Source of the DNA: JAYWXI01 sp036016955 | Lineage (GTDB): Bacteria; Bacteroidota; Bacteroidia; Flavobacteriales; Weeksellaceae | Reading direction: 5' to 3' | DNA: 64,000 nucleotides | Assembly (NCBI RefSeq): GCF_036016955.1 | Contig: NZ_JAYWXI010000004.1 | Coordinates: 1 to 64,000 of the forward strand | In this document: piece after piece, positions 24,570 to 34,204 of the stretch | Numbering within the stretch: the first letter of the stretch is position 1 | Layout of the letters: every line of letters begins with the position of its first letter | Notes under the pieces: model-generated | What the model saw: the letters and a program-made list of their open reading frames with translations, nothing else | The model's database searches: none | What the model was told of the DNA's origin: nothing | Made by a program: the position numbers and the translations under genes

Positions 24570-26333
24570 TTACATCCGGTTTACCGTATCAATTCCGAGT
24601 AAACCTAATGCTCGTTTTATGGTTTTTCCCGTCAATTCGGACAACGCCAAGCGAAATCCTCTAACTTCCCGGTTTTCATGATTAAGAATCGGATTGTTCT
24701 GATAAAACGAATTATACACTTTAACCAACTCGTAAACATAATTCGCAATCTGTGCAGGGCTTAACGTCTCCGCTGCTTTAGTCACAACCTCCCGATAGTT
24801 AGACAACTCTATCATAAGCGTCTTCTCATATTCGTTCAATGCAAAACCTGCATCCACCGACCACGATGCCTCGTCCGCCTTAGTCAACAAAGACTGGATA
24901 CGAGCGTAAGTATACTGGATAAAAGGTCCCGTATTTCCATTAAAATCAATACTTTCCTTAGGATTAAACAACATCTTCTTCTTAGGGTCCACTTTCAACA
25001 TGAAATACTTCAACGCTCCCATGCCGACCGTTTCGTACGAACGCTCCTTTTCCTCCTCGGTGAGATTCTCCAGTTTACCCAATTCCAAAGCCTTCTCTTT
25101 CGCCGTTTCGTACATCTCCTGCATCAAGTCGTCTGCATCCACCACCGTACCTTCCCGGGATTTCATTTTTCCCTCGGGCAACTCCACCATACCGTAAGAA
25201 AGGTGATACAACTGATCCGACCAACGGTATCCTAGCTTTTTCAATACCTTAAACAGCACTTGAAAATGATAATCCTGCTCATTACCAACCGTATAAATCA
25301 GTTTTTGAATATCATTCTGTTTAAAACGCTCCACCGCCGTCCCCAAATCCTGAGTCATGTAGACCGATGTTCCGTCACCACGCAATAAAAGCTTTTGATC
25401 CAAACCTTCATCCGTAAGATCCACCCAAACCGAACCGTCTTCCTTCTTGAAAAACACGCCTTTAGCCAATCCCTCCGCAATTAAATCCTTACCCAGAAGA
25501 TACGTGTTGCTCTCATACTGAACCTGATCGAAATCCACCCCCAAACGCTGATAAGTCTGCGCAAAACCGTCGTAAACCCAACCATTCATCTGAGCCCAAA
25601 GTGCTCGCGTCTGTTCCTTGCCATTTTCCCAATCCAAAAGCATCTGCTGAGCTTGCTTAATAGACGGAGCCTGCTTTTTTGCTTCTTCCGCAGAGCATCC
25701 CTCTTGAACAAGCGCCGCTATCTCCGCCTTGTAGGACTTATCAAACTCCACATAATAGTTCCCAACCAATTTATCGCCTTTAAGTCCCGTAGACTCAGGC
25801 GTTTCTCCTTTGCCCGACTGCTCCCATGCCAACATGGACTTGCAGATATGGATTCCCCTATCGTTCACAATTTGGGTTTTGATGACCCGATACCCTTCCT
25901 CTTCCAAGATTCGAGCCACCGAATACCCCAAAAGGTTATTCCGAATATGCCCCAAATGCAAAGGTTTATTCGTATTCGGCGAAGAATATTCCACCATTAC
26001 CGTCTGCCCTTTTGACGCCTTCCGATCCAAAGCTTCCTGAACCGAAGCAAAGCTTCCAACAAAAAAAGCATCCTTAATCTTAAGATTAAGAAACCCTTTC
26101 ACTACATTAAACCCTTCCACAAAGTCCACCGTTTCCAACAATTTCTCTCCCAAAGCCGCTCCTATGGCGTCGGGTGCCTTTTTCAACACCTTGACCAAAG
26201 GAAATGTAACCACGGTAAAATCCCCCTCAAATTCGGTCTTATTCTGCTGAACTTCCAAATCTACCCCGTCCACCTGATAAAGATCAGAAATCACTCGGGA
26301 CAACTGGGCTTCAATACTATTTTTAATATTCAT
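24570..26333 (-). CDS. argS: Arginine--tRNA ligase
   Basis: This class I synthetase charges tRNA-Arg. It has 587 residues, normal for the family. The N-terminal Add1 domain is followed by EYSSPNTNKPLHLGHIRNN, holding the HLGH version of the HIGH motif. The equivalent of KMSKS is KMKSREGT, and the DALR anticodon-binding domain lies at the C-terminus. It stands alone. The -7 element TATATTTG (26359-26352) lies 19 bp before the ATG on the minus strand. Confidence 0.96.
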   Translation of the reverse strand: MNIKNSIEAQLSRVISDLYQVDGVDLEVQQNKTEFEGDFTVVTFPLVKVLKKAPDAIGAALGEKLLETVDFVEGFNVVKGFLNLKIKDAFFVGSFASVQEALDRKASKGQTVMVEYSSPNTNKPLHLGHIRNNLLGYSVARILEEEGYRVIKTQIVNDRGIHICKSMLAWEQSGKGETPESTGLKGDKLVGNYYVEFDKSYKAEIAALVQEGCSAEEAKKQAPSIKQAQQMLLDWENGKEQTRALWAQMNGWVYDGFAQTYQRLGVDFDQVQYESNTYLLGKDLIAEGLAKGVFFKKEDGSVWVDLTDEGLDQKLLLRGDGTSVYMTQDLGTAVERFKQNDIQKLIYTVGNEQDYHFQVLFKVLKKLGYRWSDQLYHLSYGMVELPEGKMKSREGTVVDADDLMQEMYETAKEKALELGKLENLTEEEKERSYETVGMGALKYFMLKVDPKKKMLFNPKESIDFNGNTGPFIQYTYARIQSLLTKADEASWSVDAGFALNEYEKTLMIELSNYREVVTKAAETLSPAQIANYVYELVKVYNSFYQNNPILNHENREVRGFRLALSELTGKTIKRALGLLGIDTVNRM

Positions 26334-26371
26334 ATCCTAACGTATAAAGTGCAAATATACGGAAATAAAAA

Positions 26372-26389
26372 ACCGCTCCGAAGAGCGGT
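26372..26389 (-). terminator. Rho-independent terminator after susC-susD
   Basis: The stem ACCGCTC (26372-26378) with GAGCGGT (26383-26389) and a CGAA tetraloop are followed on the minus strand by TTTTTTATTT. It lies 33 bp past the SusD-like gene. Confidence 0.8.
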
Positions 26390-26422
26390 AAAATTTATAT
26401 TCCAATGGAAATTCAAACTTGA

Positions 26423-27874
26423 TTATTGATCCCACCACATTTTTGTCGCCATACTCTTAAAAGGTAAGGGAACGCCTGGGCCAGCAGCCAAATTAGTCCC
26501 ATTCACGTTAATTTCAATCTGAGGATAAGGAAGTCTTCTAGGTACAAAATCATCCGTTCTGACCACTTTAGGCAATTGCAACACTGGATAACCAGTTCTT
26601 CTCCAATCCACCCATGATTCAAACGGAGCCTGGAACATGGTAATCCACTTCTGTTCCATCACCCTCTGAAGTGTCCCATCAAAAGCAACCGAAGGCTCAG
26701 ATACATACGATGAATAAGAACCCGTCAATCCAAGCGCAGCAAAATCCTGAGCAATAGCATTTTCATAAGCAGTCTTCGCCGCCGCCGAATTCCCTTGAGC
26801 CAAATAAACCTCAGCCTTTATGAAATTAACCTCGGCCGCACTCATAAGCACAACAGGAGAATTGATGGAAGCATAAGCTGAACCTACCCTAGAATATAGA
26901 TTCTGACCCGCATCATCCGTATCCCCTCCCGGTTCATTTCCGATCACTTGTCCGGCTAAGCCAGCCCCATTATTTTTAATCGGCTCAAAATAAACCGAAA
27001 CCCGAGGGTCATCCAATGCTTTCATTTTATCCACTATAGTGGTTGCCACCGCAAAATCCGCCCTTCCTGATATTTTATCAAATTGATAAATCGGGTTCGC
27101 ACTAGCGTTCGTATCTCCAAAACCAACTTTCGCATCATTAGCTGAAGTTTCAATCAAAAGAGGGTTTTGAGCAAGGAAATCGGACGCCGCGTTCGGTTGT
27201 CTTTTACTGAGGTGATTATACAACCTCAGCTTTAAAGAATTCGCAAAACGCTCCCACTTCAATACATTCCCTGCAAAAATAATATCATCACTCTCAGAAG
27301 GTTTGAATAATCCTTCGTCCGTCTTAATATTGGCAATCCCCTTATCGATTACCTTAATCAAATCCGTATAAATCGCTTCCTGAGTATCGTAAGTTGGCGT
27401 AATGTTTTCCCTTCCTTTCATAGCATCCGTATACGGAATGTCTCCAAACAAATCTGTAATTACACTGAAGGTATAAGCCTTCATTATTTGAGCAACTCCC
27501 ACATAAACCAAATCTCCTGAAGCTGTACCTCTTTTCTCAATCTCATTAAAGTCCATAGCCGCATCGTAAAGATACTGCCAAGTACCGTCCGTAGACGCAG
27601 AAGTGATATTGTATATTGCATAAGAATAAGGCTGCCCCCTATGCCCCGCGTAGTATTGCATTATACTGGCAGGCATTCTCGTACCTTCTCCACCAAGCGC
27701 ATAGCCCAAATTAACTTGAGAGCCTGTCATCAAGGTTCTTAAAGGAACGGTTTGTGGGTTGTTCGGATCCACATTAATGTTTAACTCGTCCGAACAAGAT
27801 TGCACGGAAAAGCCAGTGGCTACAACTCCCAATGCAATTGCATATTTTATAATCGATGTCTTTAAATTCTTCAT
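26423..27874 (-). CDS. SusD/RagB family nutrient-binding outer-membrane lipoprotein
   Basis: SusD-like proteins are surface lipoproteins that form the lid over a SusC pore and bind the substrate. The 483-residue protein starts at the ATG at 27874 (MKNLKTSIIKY); a TTG six bases upstream is an alternative. It has a lipoprotein signal with lipobox Cys27 (FSVQSC) followed by SDE, an export-type sequence. Its C-terminus (KSMATKMWWDQ) is typical of the SusD-like-2 subgroup, which is often linked to peptides or non-starch substrates. It lies 11 bp after its SusC partner. No glycosidase or peptidase is nearby, so the nutrient cannot be named. Confidence 0.92.
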   Translation of the reverse strand: MKNLKTSIIKYAIALGVVATGFSVQSCSDELNINVDPNNPQTVPLRTLMTGSQVNLGYALGGEGTRMPASIMQYYAGHRGQPYSYAIYNITSASTDGTWQYLYDAAMDFNEIEKRGTASGDLVYVGVAQIMKAYTFSVITDLFGDIPYTDAMKGRENITPTYDTQEAIYTDLIKVIDKGIANIKTDEGLFKPSESDDIIFAGNVLKWERFANSLKLRLYNHLSKRQPNAASDFLAQNPLLIETSANDAKVGFGDTNASANPIYQFDKISGRADFAVATTIVDKMKALDDPRVSVYFEPIKNNGAGLAGQVIGNEPGGDTDDAGQNLYSRVGSAYASINSPVVLMSAAEVNFIKAEVYLAQGNSAAAKTAYENAIAQDFAALGLTGSYSSYVSEPSVAFDGTLQRVMEQKWITMFQAPFESWVDWRRTGYPVLQLPKVVRTDDFVPRRLPYPQIEINVNGTNLAAGPGVPLPFKSMATKMWWDQ

Positions 27875-27885
27875 AATCAAAAAAA

Positions 27886-30771
27886 TTAAAATTGTACTTT
27901 GAAGTTAAGTCCAAAACTTCTTGTTGTTGGGAAGGCAAAACGAGACACACCTTGCGCATTTCCTGTACCAAATGAACTGGATTCCGGATCAATATGAGGT
28001 ATTTTGGTCCACAAGTGCAGGTTTCGTCCATAAACTCCAACCTCCATTTGTCTAATCGAAGGCATTCCGTTGAGTTTAAAACGATACCCCATCGCCAACT
28101 CTCTTAATTTCACCCAATTGTTCTTGTAAACATACATTTCGTTATTCTGAGCAAAATTATACCATCCCAAATTATGAACGTTAGCAACCGTATTTGCAGC
28201 ACCGGTATTCTCATTTACCCCGTTAAATACAATCGGAGTTGTACGGTTAAGGGTTTTAGCCGATACACCGTAGAAATCCAACAACTCCTCCGTACCATTG
28301 TACAAATAACCTCCCATTCTCATATCCAAAGAGGCGCTGAGGTAAATGCCTTTATAAACAAATGAAGTGGTAACTCCTCCGGTCCAATCCGGTTCCACAT
28401 AGCCCAGATTAATCCCTTCCTGATACAATGGAATACCATCGTCATCCACTAAAATTTCGCCTTTATCGTTTCTTACAAACCCACTACCGATGATTGAACC
28501 TAAACGCTCGCCTTTAACCGCATAGATTGCAGGGTTTCCGGAAAATCCTCCCATGTAAATCTTATCAACCCCTGGATAGGTTTCCAAAACTTTAGAGCGA
28601 ATTCTACTAAAGTTAAAATTCAAGTCCCAACGGAAATCGGAAGTTCTAACCGGTGTCAGTCTCAATGCAGCCTCAAGCCCTTTCGATTCCGTTACACCAC
28701 TGTTGACCACATAAGTCGTTGCTCCTGAAGCAGGAGAAATGTCCAAAGGCACAATCCCATCTATATTCTTGTTATAAAAATACGTCACATCCAAACCAAT
28801 ACGATCTCTCAAAAATCTTAATTCCGTTCCAACTTCATATTCCGTCGTAAATTCAGGCTTCAGATTGGCATTGTTGATCGTGTTTGGATAAGTATAACCC
28901 GGTAAGCTGTTTGGTCCGAAAGGAAACGTAATCCCCGAGGTGAAGCCATCCGCAAAAACACCATTCCGATAGGTATCTACAACCAAATAAGGATTCGCAT
29001 CTCTGGCTGTTTGAGAAGCCCCCAATCTTATTTTACCATAACTCAACACATTTTTGTTGGTTTGGAAAGCATCTGAGAACACAAACGACAAGTTCGCTCC
29101 CGGATAGAAATAGCTTCTGTTATTTTCAGGAAGCGTCGAAGACCACTCGTTTCTAGCAACAAGGTTCAAGAACAAATAGTTATTGTAGCTAAGAGATACG
29201 TCCGCAAACACCCCAAACAAAGTCCTTCTAGAGATGTAATTAGACCCTGGATCAAAAGACTTAATATTATTGGTATTTACAATACTAGGCAATACCAAAG
29301 CACTTCCCGAAATCGTACTCAAACGGTATCTTCTCTCGTTATAATCCTGTCCGAGGTTCGCTGTCAAACTAAAGTTCTCACCCAATTGCGTGTTAATATT
29401 TGCCATGAAAGTCGACGTAATCTCATTTCTAATAATATCGCTATACAAGAGCGTCCCGTTAGGCGCACCTCCAGAGTACATATCTCTAAAAATAATTCTA
29501 TTATCCGTCAAACGATCGTTACCTACCCGATAAGACAAGTTCAACCAGTCTTTAACTTTATAATTAAGATTAAGACCCAAAATGTATCGGTCACTATCGG
29601 TCGTTGCAAAATTTTTATTCACAGACCAGTAAGGGTTATCGAACGATCCTCCTCGGAAATTAATCTGAGTTCCATTAGGTCTTTGATAACCATACCCCGC
29701 CAAATCCCAGCTGACAGGAACATGGAACAATGCAAAAATCGGATTATTTCCATCCTGACCGGTGAAAGGAACATTTCCCCACGATTTATTGTAAGATACA
29801 TTAACCCCTGCACTAAATTTATCTGTGAATTGGGTGTTTCCGTTAAATCTGAAATTAAATTTCTTATAATCCTGATTCGGTATAATTGAGGCTTGGTTAG
29901 AGTATCCCGCCGATACAAAATAATTAGACTTTCCGACACTTTGCTGAGCCGAAATATTATTGGTCGTTGTATACCCTGTCTTCAAATATTGTTTTCTAGG
30001 ATCGTACGCACGCAAAGTGATATTCTGCGCACCAAGCCCTAATGCCGCACCAGCACCAGCACTTCTAACCGTCTGCCCTACAATCTCAGGCCCCCAAGAC
30101 AAAGACGTCCCTTCCCCATACACTCCATTTACCCCTTGGGCATACTTTCTCTGATAGTCCGGTAACACCAAAGCATTATCAAACGAAACCTGTGAAGAAT
30201 ATTCAAAAACAGCTTTACCTCCGGAGCTTTTACCTGACTTTGTCGTAATAAGCACTACACCATTAGACCCTCTATTCCCATACAAGACCGCTCCAGAAGC
30301 TCCTTTAAGCACTGTTACACTCTCGATGTCATCAGGATTAATATCCGCTATCCTGTTAGGAGATGCTATACCCGTTACCGTATCGGCATTTCCATCGTTC
30401 GCATTACTGATAGGAATACCATCGACTACATACAGAGGTTCATTGCTGTTGGTAATCGACTTATTTCCCCCTCGGATAACCAATCTACTCGCTTGTCCAG
30501 GAGCCCCTCCTGAAGCCACAACTTGCAACCCCGCTACTTTACCACTCAAGGAGTTCACCATATTCTGAGAAGGTGTAGTCTGCAAATCATCTCCCGATAC
30601 TTTTGTAGCGGAGTAACCTATCGCTCTGTCACTTTTCTTTATCCCCAAAGCGGTTACCACCACTCCTTCGATTTCTTTTGTTTTGGTTACGGTATCTCTC
30701 TTCTGTGCCTCTACCATCGCAAAGGAAGAAGTCAACACCACCGCCAAAACCGTTGTTGTTAGTTTCTTCAT
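27886..30771 (-). CDS. SusC/RagA family TonB-linked outer-membrane receptor
   Basis: This 961-residue porin imports the substrate captured by the SusD-like partner, using TonB energy. The signal peptide is MKKLTTTVLAVVLTSSFAMVEA. The TonB-box-like stretch and the start of the plug (IEGVVVTALGIKKSDRAIGYS) follow directly, and the plug has SGKVAGLQV and the YVVDGIPI signature. The long beta barrel ends FGLNFKVQF, with a terminal Phe. The N-terminal carboxypeptidase-regulatory-like domain common in SusC proteins is absent. A full promoter (TTG-N19-TAAATTTG) lies upstream at 30825-30796. susD follows in the same operon. Confidence 0.95.
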   Translation of the reverse strand: MKKLTTTVLAVVLTSSFAMVEAQKRDTVTKTKEIEGVVVTALGIKKSDRAIGYSATKVSGDDLQTTPSQNMVNSLSGKVAGLQVVASGGAPGQASRLVIRGGNKSITNSNEPLYVVDGIPISNANDGNADTVTGIASPNRIADINPDDIESVTVLKGASGAVLYGNRGSNGVVLITTKSGKSSGGKAVFEYSSQVSFDNALVLPDYQRKYAQGVNGVYGEGTSLSWGPEIVGQTVRSAGAGAALGLGAQNITLRAYDPRKQYLKTGYTTTNNISAQQSVGKSNYFVSAGYSNQASIIPNQDYKKFNFRFNGNTQFTDKFSAGVNVSYNKSWGNVPFTGQDGNNPIFALFHVPVSWDLAGYGYQRPNGTQINFRGGSFDNPYWSVNKNFATTDSDRYILGLNLNYKVKDWLNLSYRVGNDRLTDNRIIFRDMYSGGAPNGTLLYSDIIRNEITSTFMANINTQLGENFSLTANLGQDYNERRYRLSTISGSALVLPSIVNTNNIKSFDPGSNYISRRTLFGVFADVSLSYNNYLFLNLVARNEWSSTLPENNRSYFYPGANLSFVFSDAFQTNKNVLSYGKIRLGASQTARDANPYLVVDTYRNGVFADGFTSGITFPFGPNSLPGYTYPNTINNANLKPEFTTEYEVGTELRFLRDRIGLDVTYFYNKNIDGIVPLDISPASGATTYVVNSGVTESKGLEAALRLTPVRTSDFRWDLNFNFSRIRSKVLETYPGVDKIYMGGFSGNPAIYAVKGERLGSIIGSGFVRNDKGEILVDDDGIPLYQEGINLGYVEPDWTGGVTTSFVYKGIYLSASLDMRMGGYLYNGTEELLDFYGVSAKTLNRTTPIVFNGVNENTGAANTVANVHNLGWYNFAQNNEMYVYKNNWVKLRELAMGYRFKLNGMPSIRQMEVGVYGRNLHLWTKIPHIDPESSSFGTGNAQGVSRFAFPTTRSFGLNFKVQF

Positions 30772-30795
30772 ATCAAATCAAATTTTTCTATGAAA

Positions 30796-30825
30796 CAAAT
30801 TTATAAATTTTGTTAAATAAAGCAA
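30796..30825 (-). promoter_or_regulatory. Promoter of the susC-susD operon
   Basis: On the minus strand, TTG (30825-30823), 19 nt, then TAAATTTG (30803-30796) match the Bacteroidota consensus exactly, about 25 bp upstream of the susC ATG. Confidence 0.65.
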
Positions 30826-30904
30826 GTGTTTTTATTAAAACATCTTAAAAAAATATTAATTTTGAAAAACAAACAATAACAAACCTCAAAAAGCGTTAGA
30901 ATTT

Positions 30905-31486
30905 ATGGAATTACTAAAAAAGTGGTCAGAAAATTATGTTGAAGCCGGGTGTGACGAAGTAGGAAGAGGTTGTCTTTGCGGGCCGGTAGTAGCTGCCGCC
31001 GTTGTTATTGGCGAAGATTTCAACCCCTCCGCCATTAACGATTCCAAAAAACTTAGCTTCAAATCCCGCCAAAAATTGGACGATTACATCCGAAAAAATG
31101 CCATTGATTTTGCCATTGCCGAACTCCCACCAGCTTTCATCGACGAACACAATATCCTAAACGCCAGCATACACGCCATGCATTTGGCATTAGACCAACT
31201 CCAAGTTCGCCCTGAGTTGATTCTCGTGGACGGTAACCGCTTCCACCCTTACCCCTTCACCCCCCACCAATGCATTGTAAAAGGAGATTCCAAAATACTC
31301 AGTATTGCAGCCGCCTCCATTTTAGCCAAAAACCACAGAGACCAACTCATGATCCGATTGCATGAAGAATTTCCCCAATACGGCTGGAACAAAAACATGG
31401 GCTATGCCACCAAAACCCACCAGCAGGCACTACGCGAATACGGTCCCACCATCCATCACCGCAAATCGTTTAAACTAATGTACTAA
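30905..31486 (+). CDS. rnhB: Ribonuclease HII
   Basis: RNase HII cuts RNA in RNA:DNA hybrids and starts removal of misinserted ribonucleotides. The 193-residue protein has the Asp-Glu pair in GCDEVGRGCLCGP, an Asp in LILVDGNRF, and the last acidic site near DQLMIRLHEEFP. GYATKTHQQAL at the C-terminus is typical. A -7 element, TAATTTTG (30857-30864), lies 40 bp before the ATG. It is divergent from susC. Confidence 0.95.
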   Translation: MELLKKWSENYVEAGCDEVGRGCLCGPVVAAAVVIGEDFNPSAINDSKKLSFKSRQKLDDYIRKNAIDFAIAELPPAFIDEHNILNASIHAMHLALDQLQVRPELILVDGNRFHPYPFTPHQCIVKGDSKILSIAAASILAKNHRDQLMIRLHEEFPQYGWNKNMGYATKTHQQALREYGPTIHHRKSFKLMY

Positions 31487-31592
31487 GCCCTCACCAAATG
31501 GCCTGAGACTGACATATTTCATTTTTATTTAACCGTCAGAACCAACGATATGCCGTAATTTTGCCTAGTCAAATTTTAAATTCATTACCATT

Positions 31593-33281
31593 ATGTTCGA
31601 CTGGTTGGGAGCCCTATTGCTTCCCGTGGAAAATCCTAATGTAGCCCAATCCCTCATCTCCATCATGTTTGCCATAGGCTCCGGTATCTTCTTGGGTCGC
31701 CTGAAACTCGGGAAAATCACCTTCGGCGTTTCGGCCGTGATGTTTACGGGACTATTTTTGGGGCACTTCGGCTATCGAATTGAGGACTCTATTTTAGATT
31801 TCATCCGTGATTTCGGGCTTATTTTATTCGTCTACGGCATCGGTCTTCAGGTCGGGCCGTCCTTCTTTTCCTCTTTCAGAAACGAAGGCTTAAAGTTTAA
31901 CATCCTCGCCGTATCTACCGTCCTTTTGGGAGGTGCGATTACTTACATCCTATTCCGCGGTACGGGACTAAGCATCGAAAATCTGGTGGGAATCATGAGC
32001 GGATCCGTAACCAACACCCCCGGCTTAGGTGCAGCCAAAAACACCATCGAAGAACTGAAAGCCACCCTGCCCGACCGCACGTTTGACGATCCGGCCATCG
32101 GCTATGCCATCACTTACCCTTTGGGCGTATTCGGCATTATCGGAACTATCATCCTTGCCAAAATCCTGATGAAAATCGATTCCGTTAAAGAAATGAAGAA
32201 ATTCAGGATGATGAAAATCAATCGGGAAGAGCCTCTCATCCATAAAAAAATGAGAGTCATAAACCCTGATTTTTTCGGCAAAACCCTTCATCAGACCATT
32301 AAGGAAATCGGACACGAAATCGTAATATCCCGCCTAAAACACAGCGGAAGCGAAGCCGTCCACTCGCCCACCCTAGACACCCACCTCAGAGATCGGGACG
32401 TGCTAATGATTGTAGGAAAAGAAAGCGACTTGGACGATTTCATTGCTAAAGTCGGACGCCCTTCCACCGATCTGTTCATCGAAAGCGATTCGGATTTGCG
32501 CAAAAAAAACATCTTCGTTACCAAACCCTCCGCCGTACACAAAAAACTCTCCGAGTTGGATCTATACAACACCTATGATCTAAAAGTTACCCGTGTTTTC
32601 CGAGCCGGAAAAGAAATGATCCCCCGACCCTCCTTAGAATTATTCTACGGAGATATCCTGAGGGTTATCGGCTCCAAAGAAGGCCTCGCCGAAGCCGAAA
32701 AAATCATCGGAAACCAAGAGAAAAAACTCATCGAACCCGATTTTCTTTCGCTTTTCGGAGGTCTATTGCTCGGTATCATCCTAGGCTCTATCCCCATTCT
32801 GATTCCGGGGCTTCCAATTCCGCTAAAGTTAGGCTTTGCCGCCGGCCCCCTAATCGTAGCACTTTTAATCTCCCGCTACGGAGGCATCTCCTTCATTCAT
32901 TCTTATTTTAATACCGGCGCCATTTACTTTATGAAGGATTTTGGCATCTGCCTGTTCTTTGCCGCCGTCGGAATACACGCCGGAGAAGGATTCTACGAAA
33001 ACTTCATCAAATACAACGGCTGGCTCTTCCTGCTCTACGGATGCGCCATTACCTTCATCCCCCTCATCCTAATGGTCATCGTGGGAAGCGTTTTCATGAA
33101 AATCAATTTCCTCCAGCTCGCCGGAATCATGAGCGGAAGTTACACCGACCCCGCAGCACTTTCGTTCTCAACCAATTATTTGGACAGCGACGTTCCCATC
33201 CAAAGCTACGCCCAAGTCTACCCTTTGGTTACTATTTTCAGGATATTCACGGCAAGTATTTTAATCTTACTGTTAAGCTAA
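31593..33281 (+). CDS. AspT/YidE/YbjL-family membrane transporter with TrkA-C domains
   Basis: This is a 562-residue inner-membrane protein of the aspartate:alanine exchanger superfamily. The N-terminal membrane half (about 1-200, with ISIMFAIGSGIFLGRLKLG) and the C-terminal membrane half (about 380-562) are related repeats, each with a GIMSGSxTxxPxL-type motif (GIMSGSVTNTPGLGA and GIMSGSYTDPAALSF). Two TrkA-C/RCK-C domains (about 210-370) sit between them and may bind a small regulator. It lies 106 bp after rnhB with its own -7 element, TAATTTTG (31556-31563). The substrate is unknown. A terminator follows. Confidence 0.85.
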   Translation: MFDWLGALLLPVENPNVAQSLISIMFAIGSGIFLGRLKLGKITFGVSAVMFTGLFLGHFGYRIEDSILDFIRDFGLILFVYGIGLQVGPSFFSSFRNEGLKFNILAVSTVLLGGAITYILFRGTGLSIENLVGIMSGSVTNTPGLGAAKNTIEELKATLPDRTFDDPAIGYAITYPLGVFGIIGTIILAKILMKIDSVKEMKKFRMMKINREEPLIHKKMRVINPDFFGKTLHQTIKEIGHEIVISRLKHSGSEAVHSPTLDTHLRDRDVLMIVGKESDLDDFIAKVGRPSTDLFIESDSDLRKKNIFVTKPSAVHKKLSELDLYNTYDLKVTRVFRAGKEMIPRPSLELFYGDILRVIGSKEGLAEAEKIIGNQEKKLIEPDFLSLFGGLLLGIILGSIPILIPGLPIPLKLGFAAGPLIVALLISRYGGISFIHSYFNTGAIYFMKDFGICLFFAAVGIHAGEGFYENFIKYNGWLFLLYGCAITFIPLILMVIVGSVFMKINFLQLAGIMSGSYTDPAALSFSTNYLDSDVPIQSYAQVYPLVTIFRIFTASILILLLS

Positions 33282-33300
33282 CCCTTCACCAAAAAGAAAA

Positions 33301-33330
33301 AAACGTCCCGAAATTCTCAGGACGTTTTTT
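33301..33330 (+). terminator. Rho-independent terminator after the transporter
   Basis: The stem AAACGTCC (33301-33308) with GGACGTTT (33320-33327) is followed by T. It lies 20 bp past the transporter stop. Confidence 0.8.
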
Positions 33331-33346
33331 TAGCTTCCACAAAAAA

Positions 33347-33371
33347 AGTCTTTCCTGTTTTCGGAAAGACT
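33347..33371 (-). terminator. Rho-independent terminator after yajC
   Basis: The stem AGTCTTTCC (33347-33355) with GGAAAGACT (33363-33371) is followed on the minus strand by a T-run. It lies back to back with the plus-strand terminator at 33301-33330. Confidence 0.8.
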
Positions 33372-33383
33372 CTTGAAAAAGAA

Positions 33384-33701
33384 TTATTTTTTTTCTTCGT
33401 TCGCTTCGGGAAAACGATTCAGTGTAAACTCTCTGGAAATCGCAGCTTTCTCGAATTTCAACTTACCGGAAAGCGTTTCAATCACAATACCGTCCTCCTG
33501 AATCTGAGCCACACGCCCATGCAACCCCGAGGTCGTCACCACACGGCTTCCCACCTTCAAAGACTCCTGAAATTGTTTTTCCTTTTTCTGTCTGGTCATC
33601 TGAGGACGAATCATCACAAAATACATAAAAACGAAAAACACTCCGAACATCAGCAAAGTGGGCATCATATCTCCCGTTGCTTGTAAAAATACTGTAATCA
33701 T
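33384..33701 (-). CDS. yajC: Preprotein translocase subunit YajC
   Basis: YajC is a small inner-membrane protein that joins SecDF at the Sec translocon. The 105-residue protein has one membrane segment (about 11-30, LLMFGVFFVFMYFVMI), followed by the family motif RPQMTRQKKEKQ. A small cytoplasmic domain contains VTTSGLHGRVAQI. It is the last gene of nusB-DUF1573-yajC, a common Bacteroidota order, 13 bp after the DUF1573 gene. Confidence 0.95.
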   Translation of the reverse strand: MITVFLQATGDMMPTLLMFGVFFVFMYFVMIRPQMTRQKKEKQFQESLKVGSRVVTTSGLHGRVAQIQEDGIVIETLSGKLKFEKAAISREFTLNRFPEANEEKK

Positions 33702-33714
33702 TATTCTATTGGCA

Positions 33715-34191
33715 TTAATTTACTACATTGGCCGAAAAAGTCAATACAATCGGAGCCCTTTCCACATTGGCATAAACCTCCGCTTGTTTGTTCTGCAGGC
33801 CGTCGAAATTAGAAGAATCAAACTTCAATACAATTTTCCCTTTTGCTCCAGGCATAATCGGCTCCCGGGTAAACTCCGGCGCCGTGCATCCGCATCCGGG
33901 CTTCACTTCGGAAATTATCAAAGGATTCTCCCCCGTATTCGTCACCTCGTAAACATGCTCTACCGAAGTGCCTTTTTTAACATCCTTGAAATCCCAATGG
34001 CTTTCCGAAAGCGCCAAAGAGGTCATCGGTTTGTCCTGAGCCGCATGAACCAAATCATCCTGAGCCTCCGCATGAAGATGCGCTTCCAAAGCATTTCCCT
34101 CAACCTCCAAACGGTCTGCGGATTCGTTTTTACCACCGCAAGAGGCCAGCAAAATCGCTCCCACAGCCCCCATCAAAATTATTTTTTTCAT
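33715..34191 (-). CDS. DUF1573 lipoprotein
   Basis: This 158-residue exported lipoprotein has a signal peptide with lipobox Cys18 (LLASC). A 40-residue linker comes next, then the DUF1573 Ig-like beta domain (about 60-155). The domain contains HWDFKDVKKG, VTNTGENPLIISEVKPGCGCT (in two pieces) and GAKGKIVLKFDSS. The conserved GCGCT cysteine pair is intact. The function is unknown; the fold resembles the PapD/ASH type. It lies 13 bp after nusB and 13 bp before yajC, so all three are one operon. Confidence 0.88.
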   Translation of the reverse strand: MKKIILMGAVGAILLASCGGKNESADRLEVEGNALEAHLHAEAQDDLVHAAQDKPMTSLALSESHWDFKDVKKGTSVEHVYEVTNTGENPLIISEVKPGCGCTAPEFTREPIMPGAKGKIVLKFDSSNFDGLQNKQAEVYANVERAPIVLTFSANVVN

Positions 34192-34204
34192 TTTTGTTTA
34201 TATT

